This document shows, one piece after another, positions 15,669-22,624 of a DNA stretch of 26,394 nucleotides. Every line of letters begins with the position of its first letter. The stretch's first letter is position 1. The stretch is taken from positions 1 to 26,394 of the forward strand of contig URYI01000014.1 in assembly GCA_900552055.1 (NCBI GenBank). The letters run 5' to 3'. The DNA comes from an uncultured Eubacteriales bacterium (GTDB lineage Bacteria > Bacillota > Clostridia > Christensenellales > QALW01). A program made the position numbers and the translations under genes. Below the pieces are notes generated by a model. That model was not told the DNA's origin, did not search any database, and saw only the letters and a program-made list of their open reading frames with translations.

Positions 15669-16607
15669 TTATACTCCCGAATAAGCTGAAAAGCCGCCGT
15701 CTACGGGAAGGGTTATTCCCGTTATAAATCCGGATGCATTTTCATCCGTTAAAAAGCGCAGGGCGCCGAGCAAATCCTTTGGAGTGCCGAATCTGCCCAT
15801 AGGAGTATGGCTTATAATCTTTTTGCTGCGTGCGCTTAATTCTCCGTTAGGCTCAAAGAGCAGGCTTTTATTCTGAGCAGTGGCGAAGAAGCCGGGCGCT
15901 ATAGCGTTGACGCGTATGCCGCAGGGAGCAAAATGCACGGCCAGCCATTGGGTGAAGTTGCTCACGGCGGCTTTAGCTGCGCTGTATGCCGGAATTTTGG
16001 TAAGCGGACGGTAAGCGTTCATGGAGGAGATATTAATTATGCAGCCGCCTCCTTTAGTCATATCGGCGCCAAAGACCTGAGTGCTTAAAAATACGCCCAG
16101 GAAATTGAGGTCGAATACAAATCCAACCGCTTCCGGCTCTAGTTCAAAAAATGTTTTTCCGTTTGGTGCGGTTTGCACGGCTTGGCGGCCGTCGGGCGAA
16201 GCGGCCTGTTTGTCAGGAGAAAGGGCAGCTGTTTCCCTGTTCTTTTGAGCAGTATTATCTGCTTGTATGCCATCCGGGGAAAGAGGAGCAGCGGGCTCCG
16301 GCAAAAAAGTTTCGCCGCCGGTGGTGCCGTCAGGGTGGTTGCCGCCCGCACCGTTGATAAGGATATCGCAGGGACCGAATTTATTGAGCATTATCTCTCT
16401 TGCGTGCATCAGGCTGGATTTATCCAGCACGTCCGCCTGTATGGCCGCCGCGCTGAGTCCGGCCTGTTTTAATTCCCGTTCCAGGGCCTCTATGCTGCCG
16501 GGATTTTTATCCAGCATTATAATATTGCCGCCGTCCTGAGCCAGCGCCCGCGCAAATTCTGAACAGAGAACCCCGCCGGCTCCCGTAATTACTATATTTT
16601 TGTTCAT
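15669..16607 (-). CDS. SDR-family fructuronate reductase (D-mannonate oxidoreductase-like) with a repeat-containing insertion
   Basis: In this pathway an SDR enzyme reduces D-fructuronate to D-mannonate with NAD(P)H, between UxaC and UxuA. The sequence has the cofactor motif TGAGGVLC (8-15), INGAGGNHPDG (84-94), the catalytic Ser around 194-195 and YxxxK Y208/K212. At 312 residues it is about 35-40 longer than typical relatives. The excess lies at about 104-148, just after the INGAGG loop and before FFELEPEAVGFVFDLNFLG. It contains three related pieces, SPDGIQA, SPDKQAA and SPDGRQA. This segment is hydrophilic and low in complexity, and should loop out from the fold. GGAG lies well placed before the ATG. 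The name rests on the SDR family and the flanking uxuA/uxaC. Confidence 0.88.
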   Translation of the reverse strand: MNKNIVITGAGGVLCSEFARALAQDGGNIIMLDKNPGSIEALERELKQAGLSAAAIQADVLDKSSLMHAREIMLNKFGPCDILINGAGGNHPDGTTGGETFLPEPAAPLSPDGIQADNTAQKNRETAALSPDKQAASPDGRQAVQTAPNGKTFFELEPEAVGFVFDLNFLGVFLSTQVFGADMTKGGGCIINISSMNAYRPLTKIPAYSAAKAAVSNFTQWLAVHFAPCGIRVNAIAPGFFATAQNKSLLFEPNGELSARSKKIISHTPMGRFGTPKDLLGALRFLTDENASGFITGITLPVDGGFSAYSGV

Positions 16608-16628
16608 CTTGTATTACTCCTTTGCATT

Positions 16629-17687
16629 TTAATGCAGTATAAAAGAATTATCCCTGAATTTTTCGGCCGCTTCAAACAGCCCGTTTATATAGCTTGCGCC
16701 CAGAGCACGGTCGTAAAGGCCGTAGCCGGGCCGGCCGGTTTCGCCCCATATCATGCGGCCGTGGTCGGGCCGGACATAGCCGGTAAAATTCTTTTTTACC
16801 AGCGAGAAAACAATGCGCGCCATATCAAGGGAGCCGCAGCCTGAAGGATGGGCGGTTTCGCAAAAATCTTTTTCCCCTAGATTCTTTATATTTCTAAGAT
16901 GGACAAAGTGAATTCGCTCACTGAAATTTTCTATTATTTTTATAATATCGTTCCGGGAATTAGCGCCCAAAGAACCGGTGCAAAGCGTTATGCCGTTATA
17001 CGGGCTGGAATTAATTGAGCGCAGTTTTTTAAAGCTTTCTATATCAGTTATTATTCTGGGCAGTCCGAAAACCGGCCAGGGAGGGTCGTCCGGATGTACC
17101 GCCAGACATACGCCGCTTTCTTCAGCGGCGGGGACAACCTTATCCAGGAAGCGCGCGTAATTATGCCAGAGAGTATTTTGGTCTATCTGCTCATATCGTT
17201 TCAGCAATGCGCCCAGCTGTTCCTTAGTATAGCTTTGGTCCCAGCCGGGCAGGGCCAAGGAGCCGCTCAGGGGATTCATTACAGCTATTTCCCTATCTAT
17301 ATAGGCCAGACTGAAGGAGGCGTCCTCATTTTGCTTATTAAGGGACGAGCGCAGCCAATCAAATACCGGCATAAAGTTATAGCATATGACTTTTACACCC
17401 GCTTTGCCTAAAATGCGTATATTCTGGCAGTATATATCTATGTATTCTTCTGCCTTGGGGCCGCCCAGCTTTATTTCCTCATGGACAGGCACGCTTTCTA
17501 CTACTTCAAAGCCCAAATTGAACCGGGCGGCTTCAGCTTTTAATTTTTCTATGCTTTGCCAGGGCCAGAGTTTTCCGGGAGGCACGTCGTATACAGCCGA
17601 AACTATGCCGCTTATTCCTGGAATCTGCGAGATTTTTTCCAGGGATATGTAGTCATCTGGGCCGTACCATCTAAAGGTCAGCTTCAT
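16629..17687 (-). CDS. uxuA: Mannonate dehydratase
   Basis: UxuA removes water from D-mannonate to give 2-keto-3-deoxygluconate with a divalent metal (Mn2+ in known members). The 352-residue protein has the family's N-terminal FRWYGPDDYISLEKISQIPGI, the middle YNFMPVFDWLRS, and C-terminal HFVHLRNIK and RPDHGRMIWGE (306-316), which hold metal and substrate ligands. Length is slightly below the E. coli enzyme but normal for Bacillota. AAGGATG lies upstream of the ATG, and it follows uxaC by 30 bp in the same operon. Confidence 0.95.
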   Translation of the reverse strand: MKLTFRWYGPDDYISLEKISQIPGISGIVSAVYDVPPGKLWPWQSIEKLKAEAARFNLGFEVVESVPVHEEIKLGGPKAEEYIDIYCQNIRILGKAGVKVICYNFMPVFDWLRSSLNKQNEDASFSLAYIDREIAVMNPLSGSLALPGWDQSYTKEQLGALLKRYEQIDQNTLWHNYARFLDKVVPAAEESGVCLAVHPDDPPWPVFGLPRIITDIESFKKLRSINSSPYNGITLCTGSLGANSRNDIIKIIENFSERIHFVHLRNIKNLGEKDFCETAHPSGCGSLDMARIVFSLVKKNFTGYVRPDHGRMIWGETGRPGYGLYDRALGASYINGLFEAAEKFRDNSFILH

Positions 17688-17717
17688 TTTTTACATCCTT
17701 TCATTACTGCAAAGCTT

Positions 17718-19091
17718 TCATTGCTGCAAAACTTCCTGCATAAGAGCCAGGCTGTTTTCATAGCACAGTTTTTTTGCGAGGGTCTTGGCCGCTGAAAAAT
17801 CCAATTCATCCTTTTGGCACATATCTCCCAGCATATTGCAGAGTATTCGGCGGAAATAATCATGACGGGCATATGAAAGAAAGCTGCGGGAATCGGTTAG
17901 CATGCCGGGGAACAGGGCGAGCTGTCCGTACTGCGCCGTCATTTCCAAAAGCTGGCTTATTCCGGCGAGATGGTCGTTAAACCACCACGCAGGCCCCGGC
18001 AGGATATTTTTAAAACAGCCTGCGGCAGTCAGAAGGGTAGGATACATGGCGGGATTGAGGGTATAAAGTATGGTTTTGGGCATGCCGCAGCTGTCGTTTA
18101 TGGCGTTAAAAAGCTCAAGCAGGTTTTCCAGGGGAACAGGCTCGTTTATGCAGTCTCCGCCGCAGTCGGGGCCGAGCAAGCTGTAAAGGAGGCGGTTGGC
18201 GTTGCGCTTTACGGCCAGATGGAGCTGCATGACAATTCCCCGCTCCTTATATTCCCGCGCAAGAAAGAGGGACATATGTCCCAGATATGCTGAAAATTCC
18301 TCGTCTGAAATACTGCGGCCCAAGAGGGCGGATGAAAAAATACGCTCGCTTTCGGCTTGGGACGCTATGCTATTGGGGAAATAGGGAATGCCTATATCAG
18401 ACATGCGGCAGTTAAGAGCGCAAAAGGCGTCCAGTCTATAGATTATTGCTTTTTTAAAAGAAGCAAGATTATTTATTGCTGTGCCGCTGGCTTTTTCCAG
18501 CTGCGCTATATAACTCTGAAAATCAGGCTCCCGAATCAGCATTAGCCGGTCGGTCCTGAAGGTGGGCTGTATATGAGCGGCAGATTTATTATTCTGGAGT
18601 ATTAGACGATGATATTCCAGCGAACTGGTTGGGTCATCGGTAGTTGCGGCGCGTTCCACACGGCAAAGCTGCATTATCCTTGAGGGAGAAAGGGCCTTAT
18701 GCTTAATGCACTCGTTGGCTTTTTTAAATATTTCTCGCGCATTCTCAGGGCATAGCGGTTCGTCTATATCAAAAAACATGGACAGCTCCATTTTACTCCA
18801 ATGGTACAGCGGGTTGCCGGCGGCAAGAGAAACACAGTATACGTATGCGGCGAATTTTTCTTCGTCGCTGGCGTTCCCTGTTATCAGCTCTTCTTCAATG
18901 CCGGTTTGGCGCATAAGCCGCCATTTATAATGGTCAGACCCCAGCCAGAGCCGGGAAATGTTTTCAAATGGGGCGTCTAAATAAATTTCCTGGGGCGAGA
19001 GATGAGAATGATAGTCTATAATGGGCAGGCTGGACGCAAGCTGATATAGTTCAATGCCGGGATTGTTATGTATAAATAAAGCTTGATTCAT
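17718..19091 (-). CDS. uxaC: Glucuronate (uronate) isomerase
   Basis: UxaC converts D-glucuronate to D-fructuronate (and galacturonate to tagaturonate), the entry step of the hexuronate pathway. The 457-residue amidohydrolase-fold protein has the metal motif DYHSHLSP (D26, H28, H30), and later IQPTFRTDRLM, a MQLHLAVKRNANR segment and GPAWWFNDHLAG, all typical of the family. It is the first gene of the minus-strand operon, directly downstream of a -10 element and an inverted-repeat operator. AAGGA sits 6 nt before the ATG. Because no uxaA/uxaB-type altronate genes are present and uxuA is, glucuronate is the more likely natural substrate. Confidence 0.96.
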   Translation of the reverse strand: MNQALFIHNNPGIELYQLASSLPIIDYHSHLSPQEIYLDAPFENISRLWLGSDHYKWRLMRQTGIEEELITGNASDEEKFAAYVYCVSLAAGNPLYHWSKMELSMFFDIDEPLCPENAREIFKKANECIKHKALSPSRIMQLCRVERAATTDDPTSSLEYHRLILQNNKSAAHIQPTFRTDRLMLIREPDFQSYIAQLEKASGTAINNLASFKKAIIYRLDAFCALNCRMSDIGIPYFPNSIASQAESERIFSSALLGRSISDEEFSAYLGHMSLFLAREYKERGIVMQLHLAVKRNANRLLYSLLGPDCGGDCINEPVPLENLLELFNAINDSCGMPKTILYTLNPAMYPTLLTAAGCFKNILPGPAWWFNDHLAGISQLLEMTAQYGQLALFPGMLTDSRSFLSYARHDYFRRILCNMLGDMCQKDELDFSAAKTLAKKLCYENSLALMQEVLQQ

Positions 19092-19116
19092 ATTTTTCCT
19101 TGCCGCCTTTTAATTA

Positions 19117-19147
19117 ATTATATTTGGGACACTGTTAATGCTCCCAA
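19117..19147 (-). promoter_or_regulatory. Promoter of the uxaC operon, weak -35
   Basis: On the minus strand TATAAT (19117-19122) is perfect, but the only -35 candidate is TTGGGA (19142-19147) at a long 19-bp spacing. A poor -35 with long spacing fits a promoter that needs an activator. Confidence 0.6.
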
Positions 19148-19151
19148 ATAT
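19120..19151. promoter_or_regulatory. Perfect 10-bp inverted repeat, likely operator of the hexuronate operon
   Basis: ATATTTGGGA (19120-19129) and TCCCAAATAT (19142-19151) are exact inverted copies, 22 bp centre to centre (about two helical turns). One arm overlaps the uxaC -10 and the other contains the -35 candidate. The divergent AraC-type protein is the obvious but unproven ligand. Its position over the promoter core would also suit a repressor. Confidence 0.7.
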
Positions 19152-19208
19152 GCAGTTTATATTGATATATTAAACTGATTATCTTACAAAGTTAATAGCT
19201 ATTTTTGC

Positions 19209-19237
19209 TTGAAAGATTGCTTAAATTGCTTTATAAT
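19209..19237 (+). promoter_or_regulatory. Promoter of the araC-type gene
   Basis: TTGAAA (19209-19214), 17-bp spacer, TATAAT (19232-19237). The predicted start site near 19244 leaves a very short leader (about 10 nt) to the ATG at 19254. Confidence 0.8.
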
Positions 19238-19253
19238 TTTATTGGTGATAAAA

Positions 19254-20114
19254 ATGAGGGAACGTATTTCCAGCTTTAATAAGACCCAGATGATGATTTC
19301 AGATAACTTTGAGGTATATCATTACAGGGAGCCGTATTTTAAATCGCTGGATTTTCATTCTCATGATTTTTATGAGTTTTATCTGTTTTTGGATGGACAG
19401 GTAACTTATTATGTTGAGGATATGGTTTACGAATTGTCCAGAGGGGATTTGCTTTTAATTCAGCCGGGACGCATGCACAGGCCGGTAATTGAAAGAGAAG
19501 ACGCGGTCTATGAACGTATGGTGCTCTGGGTAAACCGCGGGTACCTGCGTTCTTTGGAGCGAAAGGAGGGGGAAATAACCGGCCCGCTTGATGATTTTTT
19601 GTCAGGAGGCGGGTGCAGGATACGTCTTTGCGGGGAAGAATTGATTTTTTTCAGGCAGATTATCATAAGGCTGATAAATGCCTGGGAGGAAAAGGACGAT
19701 ACGGCGGCCGGCGGGTTGATAAATGTATTTGTAAACGGCGTATGTGCATATGAGCCTGAAAAGAACGGACAAAACCAGGGGCTTATACAGGAAATTATAG
19801 GTTATATAAATGAAAATTTCACCCAGCCGCTCACATTGGAAATGCTGTGCGCTAAATTTTATATAAGTAAATATCATATGCTGAGAAAGTTTAAACAATA
19901 TACCAATTCTACCGTTCATGAATACATACTTTCAAAGCGGATAAGCCGGGCGCGCAGCTTGATCCGGCAGGGCTTTTCTGCCTCGGATGCATGCTTGTTA
20001 TGCGGTTTTTCTGACTATTCTAATTTTTATAAGACATTTGCGGCACAGACAGGCATGACTCCTTCGGAGTTTAAGAAAACAGTTAAGGGCAGCTGGGAAA
20101 GCGGAATTAATTGA
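19254..20114 (+). CDS. AraC-family transcriptional regulator with cupin-like sensor domain
   Basis: This 286-residue protein has an N-terminal cupin-type ligand domain (FHSHDFYEFYLFLDGQVTYYVED near 34-55, then GDLLLIQPGRMHRP near 64-77) and a C-terminal double helix-turn-helix DNA-binding domain. The latter shows INENFTQPLTLEMLCAKFYISKYHMLRKFKQYT, then AKRISRARSLI-type and CGFSDYSNFYKTFAAQTGMTPSEFKK motifs. Being divergent from uxaC, it most likely senses glucuronate or a pathway intermediate and controls the operon. ATG 19254 is chosen because a longer frame from TTG 19209 would start inside the -35 hexamer. GGTGAT lies just upstream of the ATG. Confidence 0.9.
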   Translation: MRERISSFNKTQMMISDNFEVYHYREPYFKSLDFHSHDFYEFYLFLDGQVTYYVEDMVYELSRGDLLLIQPGRMHRPVIEREDAVYERMVLWVNRGYLRSLERKEGEITGPLDDFLSGGGCRIRLCGEELIFFRQIIIRLINAWEEKDDTAAGGLINVFVNGVCAYEPEKNGQNQGLIQEIIGYINENFTQPLTLEMLCAKFYISKYHMLRKFKQYTNSTVHEYILSKRISRARSLIRQGFSASDACLLCGFSDYSNFYKTFAAQTGMTPSEFKKTVKGSWESGIN

Positions 20115-20232
20115 ATAAGGCCGGACAGTTATGATTTAATATTTGCGTAGTTATAAAACGGCATGAATATATTAAAAGGCCGGCGGAAGGATATTTTTTA
20201 ACCGCCTGCTTCCAGCGTATAATTTCCTCGGC

Positions 20233-20356
20233 TTACAAGGGAATACACGGTCAGGATGTATAAAATTTGCACCCTGCCGCGTTGCTTTTACTCCGCGTAC
20301 TCTCCGGTACGCGCTTTTTAAGCTTCTTGCGGGGCGCAAATTTCATGCATCCTGAC
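20233..20356 (+). repeat. Long-hairpin element, copy 1
   Basis: The leader TTACAAGGGAATACACG (20233-20249) directly abuts a 107-bp hairpin. The 28-nt arms (20250-20277 and 20329-20356) form 24 Watson-Crick and 2 G-U pairs with 2 mismatches. The 51-nt interior contains a second stem, CGCGTAC-tctccg-GTACGCG (20294-20313). No T-tract follows, so it is not a terminator. Confidence 0.85.
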
Positions 20357-20390
20357 TCTATGGCTTAATATGAAGAAAATTTACCCTAAA

Positions 20391-20515
20391 TTGACAATGG
20401 GATACACGCCTCCAGCGGTCTGATTTCGGCATTTTCTGCGTCATCGTCAATGGGTGTACGTTCAGTACACCCCATTCCGCTTCCTTGAAAATGCCGGAAT
20501 CAAACCTGCTGGAGG
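20391..20515 (+). repeat. Long-hairpin element, copy 2
   Basis: The leader TTGACAATGGGATACACG (20391-20408) directly abuts a 107-bp hairpin with arms 20409-20436 and 20487-20515: 26 Watson-Crick pairs, 1 G-U, 1 mismatch and 1 bulge. The 50-nt interior has an inner stem ATGGGTGTAC-gttca-GTACACCCCAT (20450-20475). The arm sequence is unrelated to copy 1, although the plan is the same. Confidence 0.85.
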
Positions 20516-20522
20516 TCAAAGA

Positions 20523-20649
20523 GTCAGACAGCGGCCGTTTGGGTGCCCTGCAAGGCGCTTGGACAACGTGTGCTGGACGTACGCGGAGCGAAAAGCAGCA
20601 CGGCAGGACACTCAAACAGCCCTGCCCTGACCGTATATGCCCTTGTCAA
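20523..20649 (-). repeat. Long-hairpin element, copy 3, inverted
   Basis: Read on the minus strand, the leader TTGACAAGGGCATATACG (20632-20649) directly abuts a 109-bp hairpin with 29-nt arms (20603-20631 and 20523-20551): about 21 Watson-Crick and 3 G-U pairs ungapped. The 51-nt interior resembles that of copy 1 (GCTTTT..CTCCGCGTAC). It lies 7 bp from copy 2, tail to tail, so the two leaders form outer inverted repeats. Confidence 0.8.
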
Positions 20650-21069
20650 TTTAAGGTATGCTTGAGGAAACAGACACACAACAGAGCATATGAAGGTTAG
20701 CAGGTACAGACGTGCGCTGAACTGAATAAATATGTGTGCCGGACGCTCTTTCAAGCACCAATGAGCAGGGCTTTGCACCCTGCAACCTTATTTTTGGAGA
20801 GACAGACTGCTGCAATCTTTCAGTGAGCGCCCAGTCCCTGCCTGTTCCCCCAAATACTATTTTGAAGGGATGTGTTTGCTTAAAATTGTTTACCTTGTCT
20901 GCTGCGGGGTGGACGTCCGCAACTCCTTTGCGGTTGCCTGTATCGCTTCTGCCAATGAGCAGGGAGTAACCGCCTGCAAAAGCAAGCGGTTTTCCACCTT
21001 AGCCTCCTTAAAACGGCTCGCTGTAAAGCGGGCCGCCAGCCGTGCTGACAGCGCTCTGATTGACAAAAT

Positions 21070-21570
21070 TTATAAACCCTTTCTGCGCGCTCTCGCCAGC
21101 TCCAATCCTTCCTTGCCCGTTAAATGCTCAATGGTCATTTCCAGCATGCAAAGAGCCTCCCATTCCCTCTCTATGGCTCTATCCCTGTTCTGCGCGCTGT
21201 CTCCGGGCGCATATTTTATGCTTAGAATTTCAATCGCCCGCCGCTTTTCTTCTTCCCCGTCCATAATCCGGACTGTTCCGAAAGCGATAACGCTTTTAAA
21301 ATAGCTGGTATATTCCTCCGGCTTTATGTCGTCCTGCGCAACAACACAGAAAGACGCCCTGTTGTTTCTGCTTATTGCGTCCAGCTTATGGCCGCTTTTA
21401 GCGCAGTGGAAATATATTTTTGCATCATGGTACACATAATTCAAAGGTACGGCGTATGGGTAAAGATTGTCCCCTGACAAAGCCAGCACACCCGATTTGC
21501 CCTCCATAAGTATTTCTTCGCATTCCTTTAAAGGGAGCGCCTGATTTTTTCTGCGCATTGGTCTGAACAT
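21070..21570 (-). CDS. Pyridoxamine 5'-phosphate oxidase-like flavin protein (NimA-type)
   Basis: This 166-residue cytoplasmic protein belongs to the split-barrel flavin-binding family that includes NimA-type nitroimidazole reductases. It begins MFRPMRRKNQALP, a usual NimA-family opening, and continues GVLALSGDNLYPYAVPLNYVYHDAKIYFHCAKSGHKLDAI, the typical FMN-binding barrel core with the conserved His in the GHKLDAI stretch. An upstream in-frame ATG at 21612 is rejected because GGAGGAG lies directly before the ATG at 21570. Drug resistance should not be inferred: most homologues are housekeeping flavoproteins of unknown substrate. It has its own promoter with a leader of about 120 nt. Confidence 0.88.
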   Translation of the reverse strand: MFRPMRRKNQALPLKECEEILMEGKSGVLALSGDNLYPYAVPLNYVYHDAKIYFHCAKSGHKLDAISRNNRASFCVVAQDDIKPEEYTSYFKSVIAFGTVRIMDGEEEKRRAIEILSIKYAPGDSAQNRDRAIEREWEALCMLEMTIEHLTGKEGLELARARRKGL

Positions 21571-21883
21571 AATTTTCTCCTCCTTAAAAACGCCTGATAA
21601 AAAATAAAGCATTGACTTTCACATCTTCTAACGGCCTACTGATGCGAAACCAACGCTTTTGCCTGCCCGGCGGCAGGTTATCCATATATTTTTTCTAATT
21701 TTAATATAACTATTTTGATATGTCAATTAAATTTTTGCAGGGATGCGTCCGGAACGCGCAAAGCATACGCATCCAAAAGCTTTTGCCTGCCAATTTATGC
21801 GCTGTCCAATTACCCCTCCCCGGCATATTATGAATTATCAGCCGGCATGCGTTAAAAATCATGCCGCCAGAACGGAGGTAACA
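21571..21883. other. Divergent leader region between the NimA-type gene and the amidase
   Basis: This 313-bp region holds the minus-strand promoter and three hairpins: CCTGCC-cggc-GGCAGG (21662-21677, in the NimA-type leader), GGATGCGT..ACGCATCC (21741-21774) and CGGCATG-N10-CATGCCG (21843-21866). The last lies just before the amidase ribosome-binding site. No clear plus-strand promoter was found for the amidase. Confidence 0.55.
21698..21726 (-). promoter_or_regulatory. Promoter of the NimA-type gene
   Basis: On the minus strand TTGACA (21721-21726), 17-bp spacer, TAAAAT (21698-21703). The predicted start near 21691 gives a leader of about 120 nt. Confidence 0.85.
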
Positions 21884-22624
21884 ATGCCCAGCGTATATTT
21901 AAGCCCGTCCACCCAGGAATATAACCCCTATATTACCGGAGGCACAGAAGAATACTATATGAACCTTATAGCCGACGCAGTAGAGCCGTATTTGACAGCC
22001 AGCGGAATAGAATACTCCCGGAACACCCCAAATATGACCGCAGGCTCCTCTATAAGAGAAGCCAACCGCGGCAATTTTGATTTATATGTAGCCATGCATT
22101 CAAACGCCGCCCCTCCCTCTCTTTCAGGACAGCTTACCGGCACAGACGTATATTATTCACGCGGAAGCACCCGCGGACGCAGAGCCGCAGAAATATTTGC
22201 CGAAAACCTGAAGGAGATATATCCCCAGCCGCAGAAAGTGCAGGCCCGGCCCACGGCCACCATAAGTGAAGTAACCAAAACAATAGCGCCGGCCGTGCTT
22301 ATTGAATACGCATATCACGACAACGCCCAGGACGCCGAATGGATAATAAATAATATAGATTCCATAGCCCGTGCCACTGCCCTTTCCATAACACAGTATT
22401 TCGGGCTTCCGCTTATAGAGCCTCAGCAGGCCAGAGAAGGGCGCGTGCGCATCAGCAGCGGCTATCTCAATATCCGCAGCGCCCCCTCAGCCAGCGCACC
22501 GATAATAGGACGGGCATATAACGGAGACACTATCTATGTCCTGGGCAGGAACGGAAACTGGTATTCTGTCAATTACAACGGCCTTGAAGGCTACGCCAAC
22601 GCCTCATATATATCCCTGCCCTGA
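21884..22624 (+). CDS. N-acetylmuramoyl-L-alanine amidase (Amidase_3-like) with bacterial SH3 domain
   Basis: This 246-residue protein should cut the amide bond between N-acetylmuramic acid and L-alanine in peptidoglycan. Residues 1-175 match the Amidase_3 fold: TGGTEEYYMN (18-27), AMHSNA with H72, and VLIEYAYHDN with E141 as likely catalytic Glu. Residues 185-246 are an SH3_3-type wall-binding domain (GYLNIRSAPSASAPIIGRAYNGDTIYVLGRNGNWYSVNY). The start at 21884 has GGAGGT 5 nt upstream; a longer frame from 21743 lacks such a site. Two oddities: there is no signal peptide, and the usual first zinc-ligand His (DPGHGG motif) is replaced by LSPSTQEYNPY. Close Clostridia relatives that I recall share this opening, so it is probably a subfamily trait. 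Confidence 0.88.
   Translation: MPSVYLSPSTQEYNPYITGGTEEYYMNLIADAVEPYLTASGIEYSRNTPNMTAGSSIREANRGNFDLYVAMHSNAAPPSLSGQLTGTDVYYSRGSTRGRRAAEIFAENLKEIYPQPQKVQARPTATISEVTKTIAPAVLIEYAYHDNAQDAEWIINNIDSIARATALSITQYFGLPLIEPQQAREGRVRISSGYLNIRSAPSASAPIIGRAYNGDTIYVLGRNGNWYSVNYNGLEGYANASYISLP

Larger units (their letters stand above)
20115..21069. other. 955-bp repeat-rich non-coding region
   Basis: No frame here has credible protein character. It holds three related long-hairpin elements (20233-20649, listed separately). To the right lies a second set of short repeats: CCAATGAGCAGGG occurs at 20758-20770 and again at 20952-20964, each running into a small hairpin ending CCTGCAA. Next to nimA is a compact hairpin at 21015-21034. 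The region looks like a mosaic of dispersed non-coding elements. Confidence 0.75.

Noticed and set aside
20250..20631. Hairpin elements as Rho-independent terminators
   Set aside because: None is followed by a T-tract in its own orientation, and the stems are far longer than usual terminators.
20358..20778. Minus- and plus-strand open frames across the hairpin elements
   Set aside because: They run through self-complementary arms, lack ribosome-binding sites and family features, and cross element boundaries.
20736..21304. Plus-strand open frames near 20736-21304
   Set aside because: They cover direct repeats and the antisense strand of the NimA-type gene. No start signal or recognisable protein was seen.
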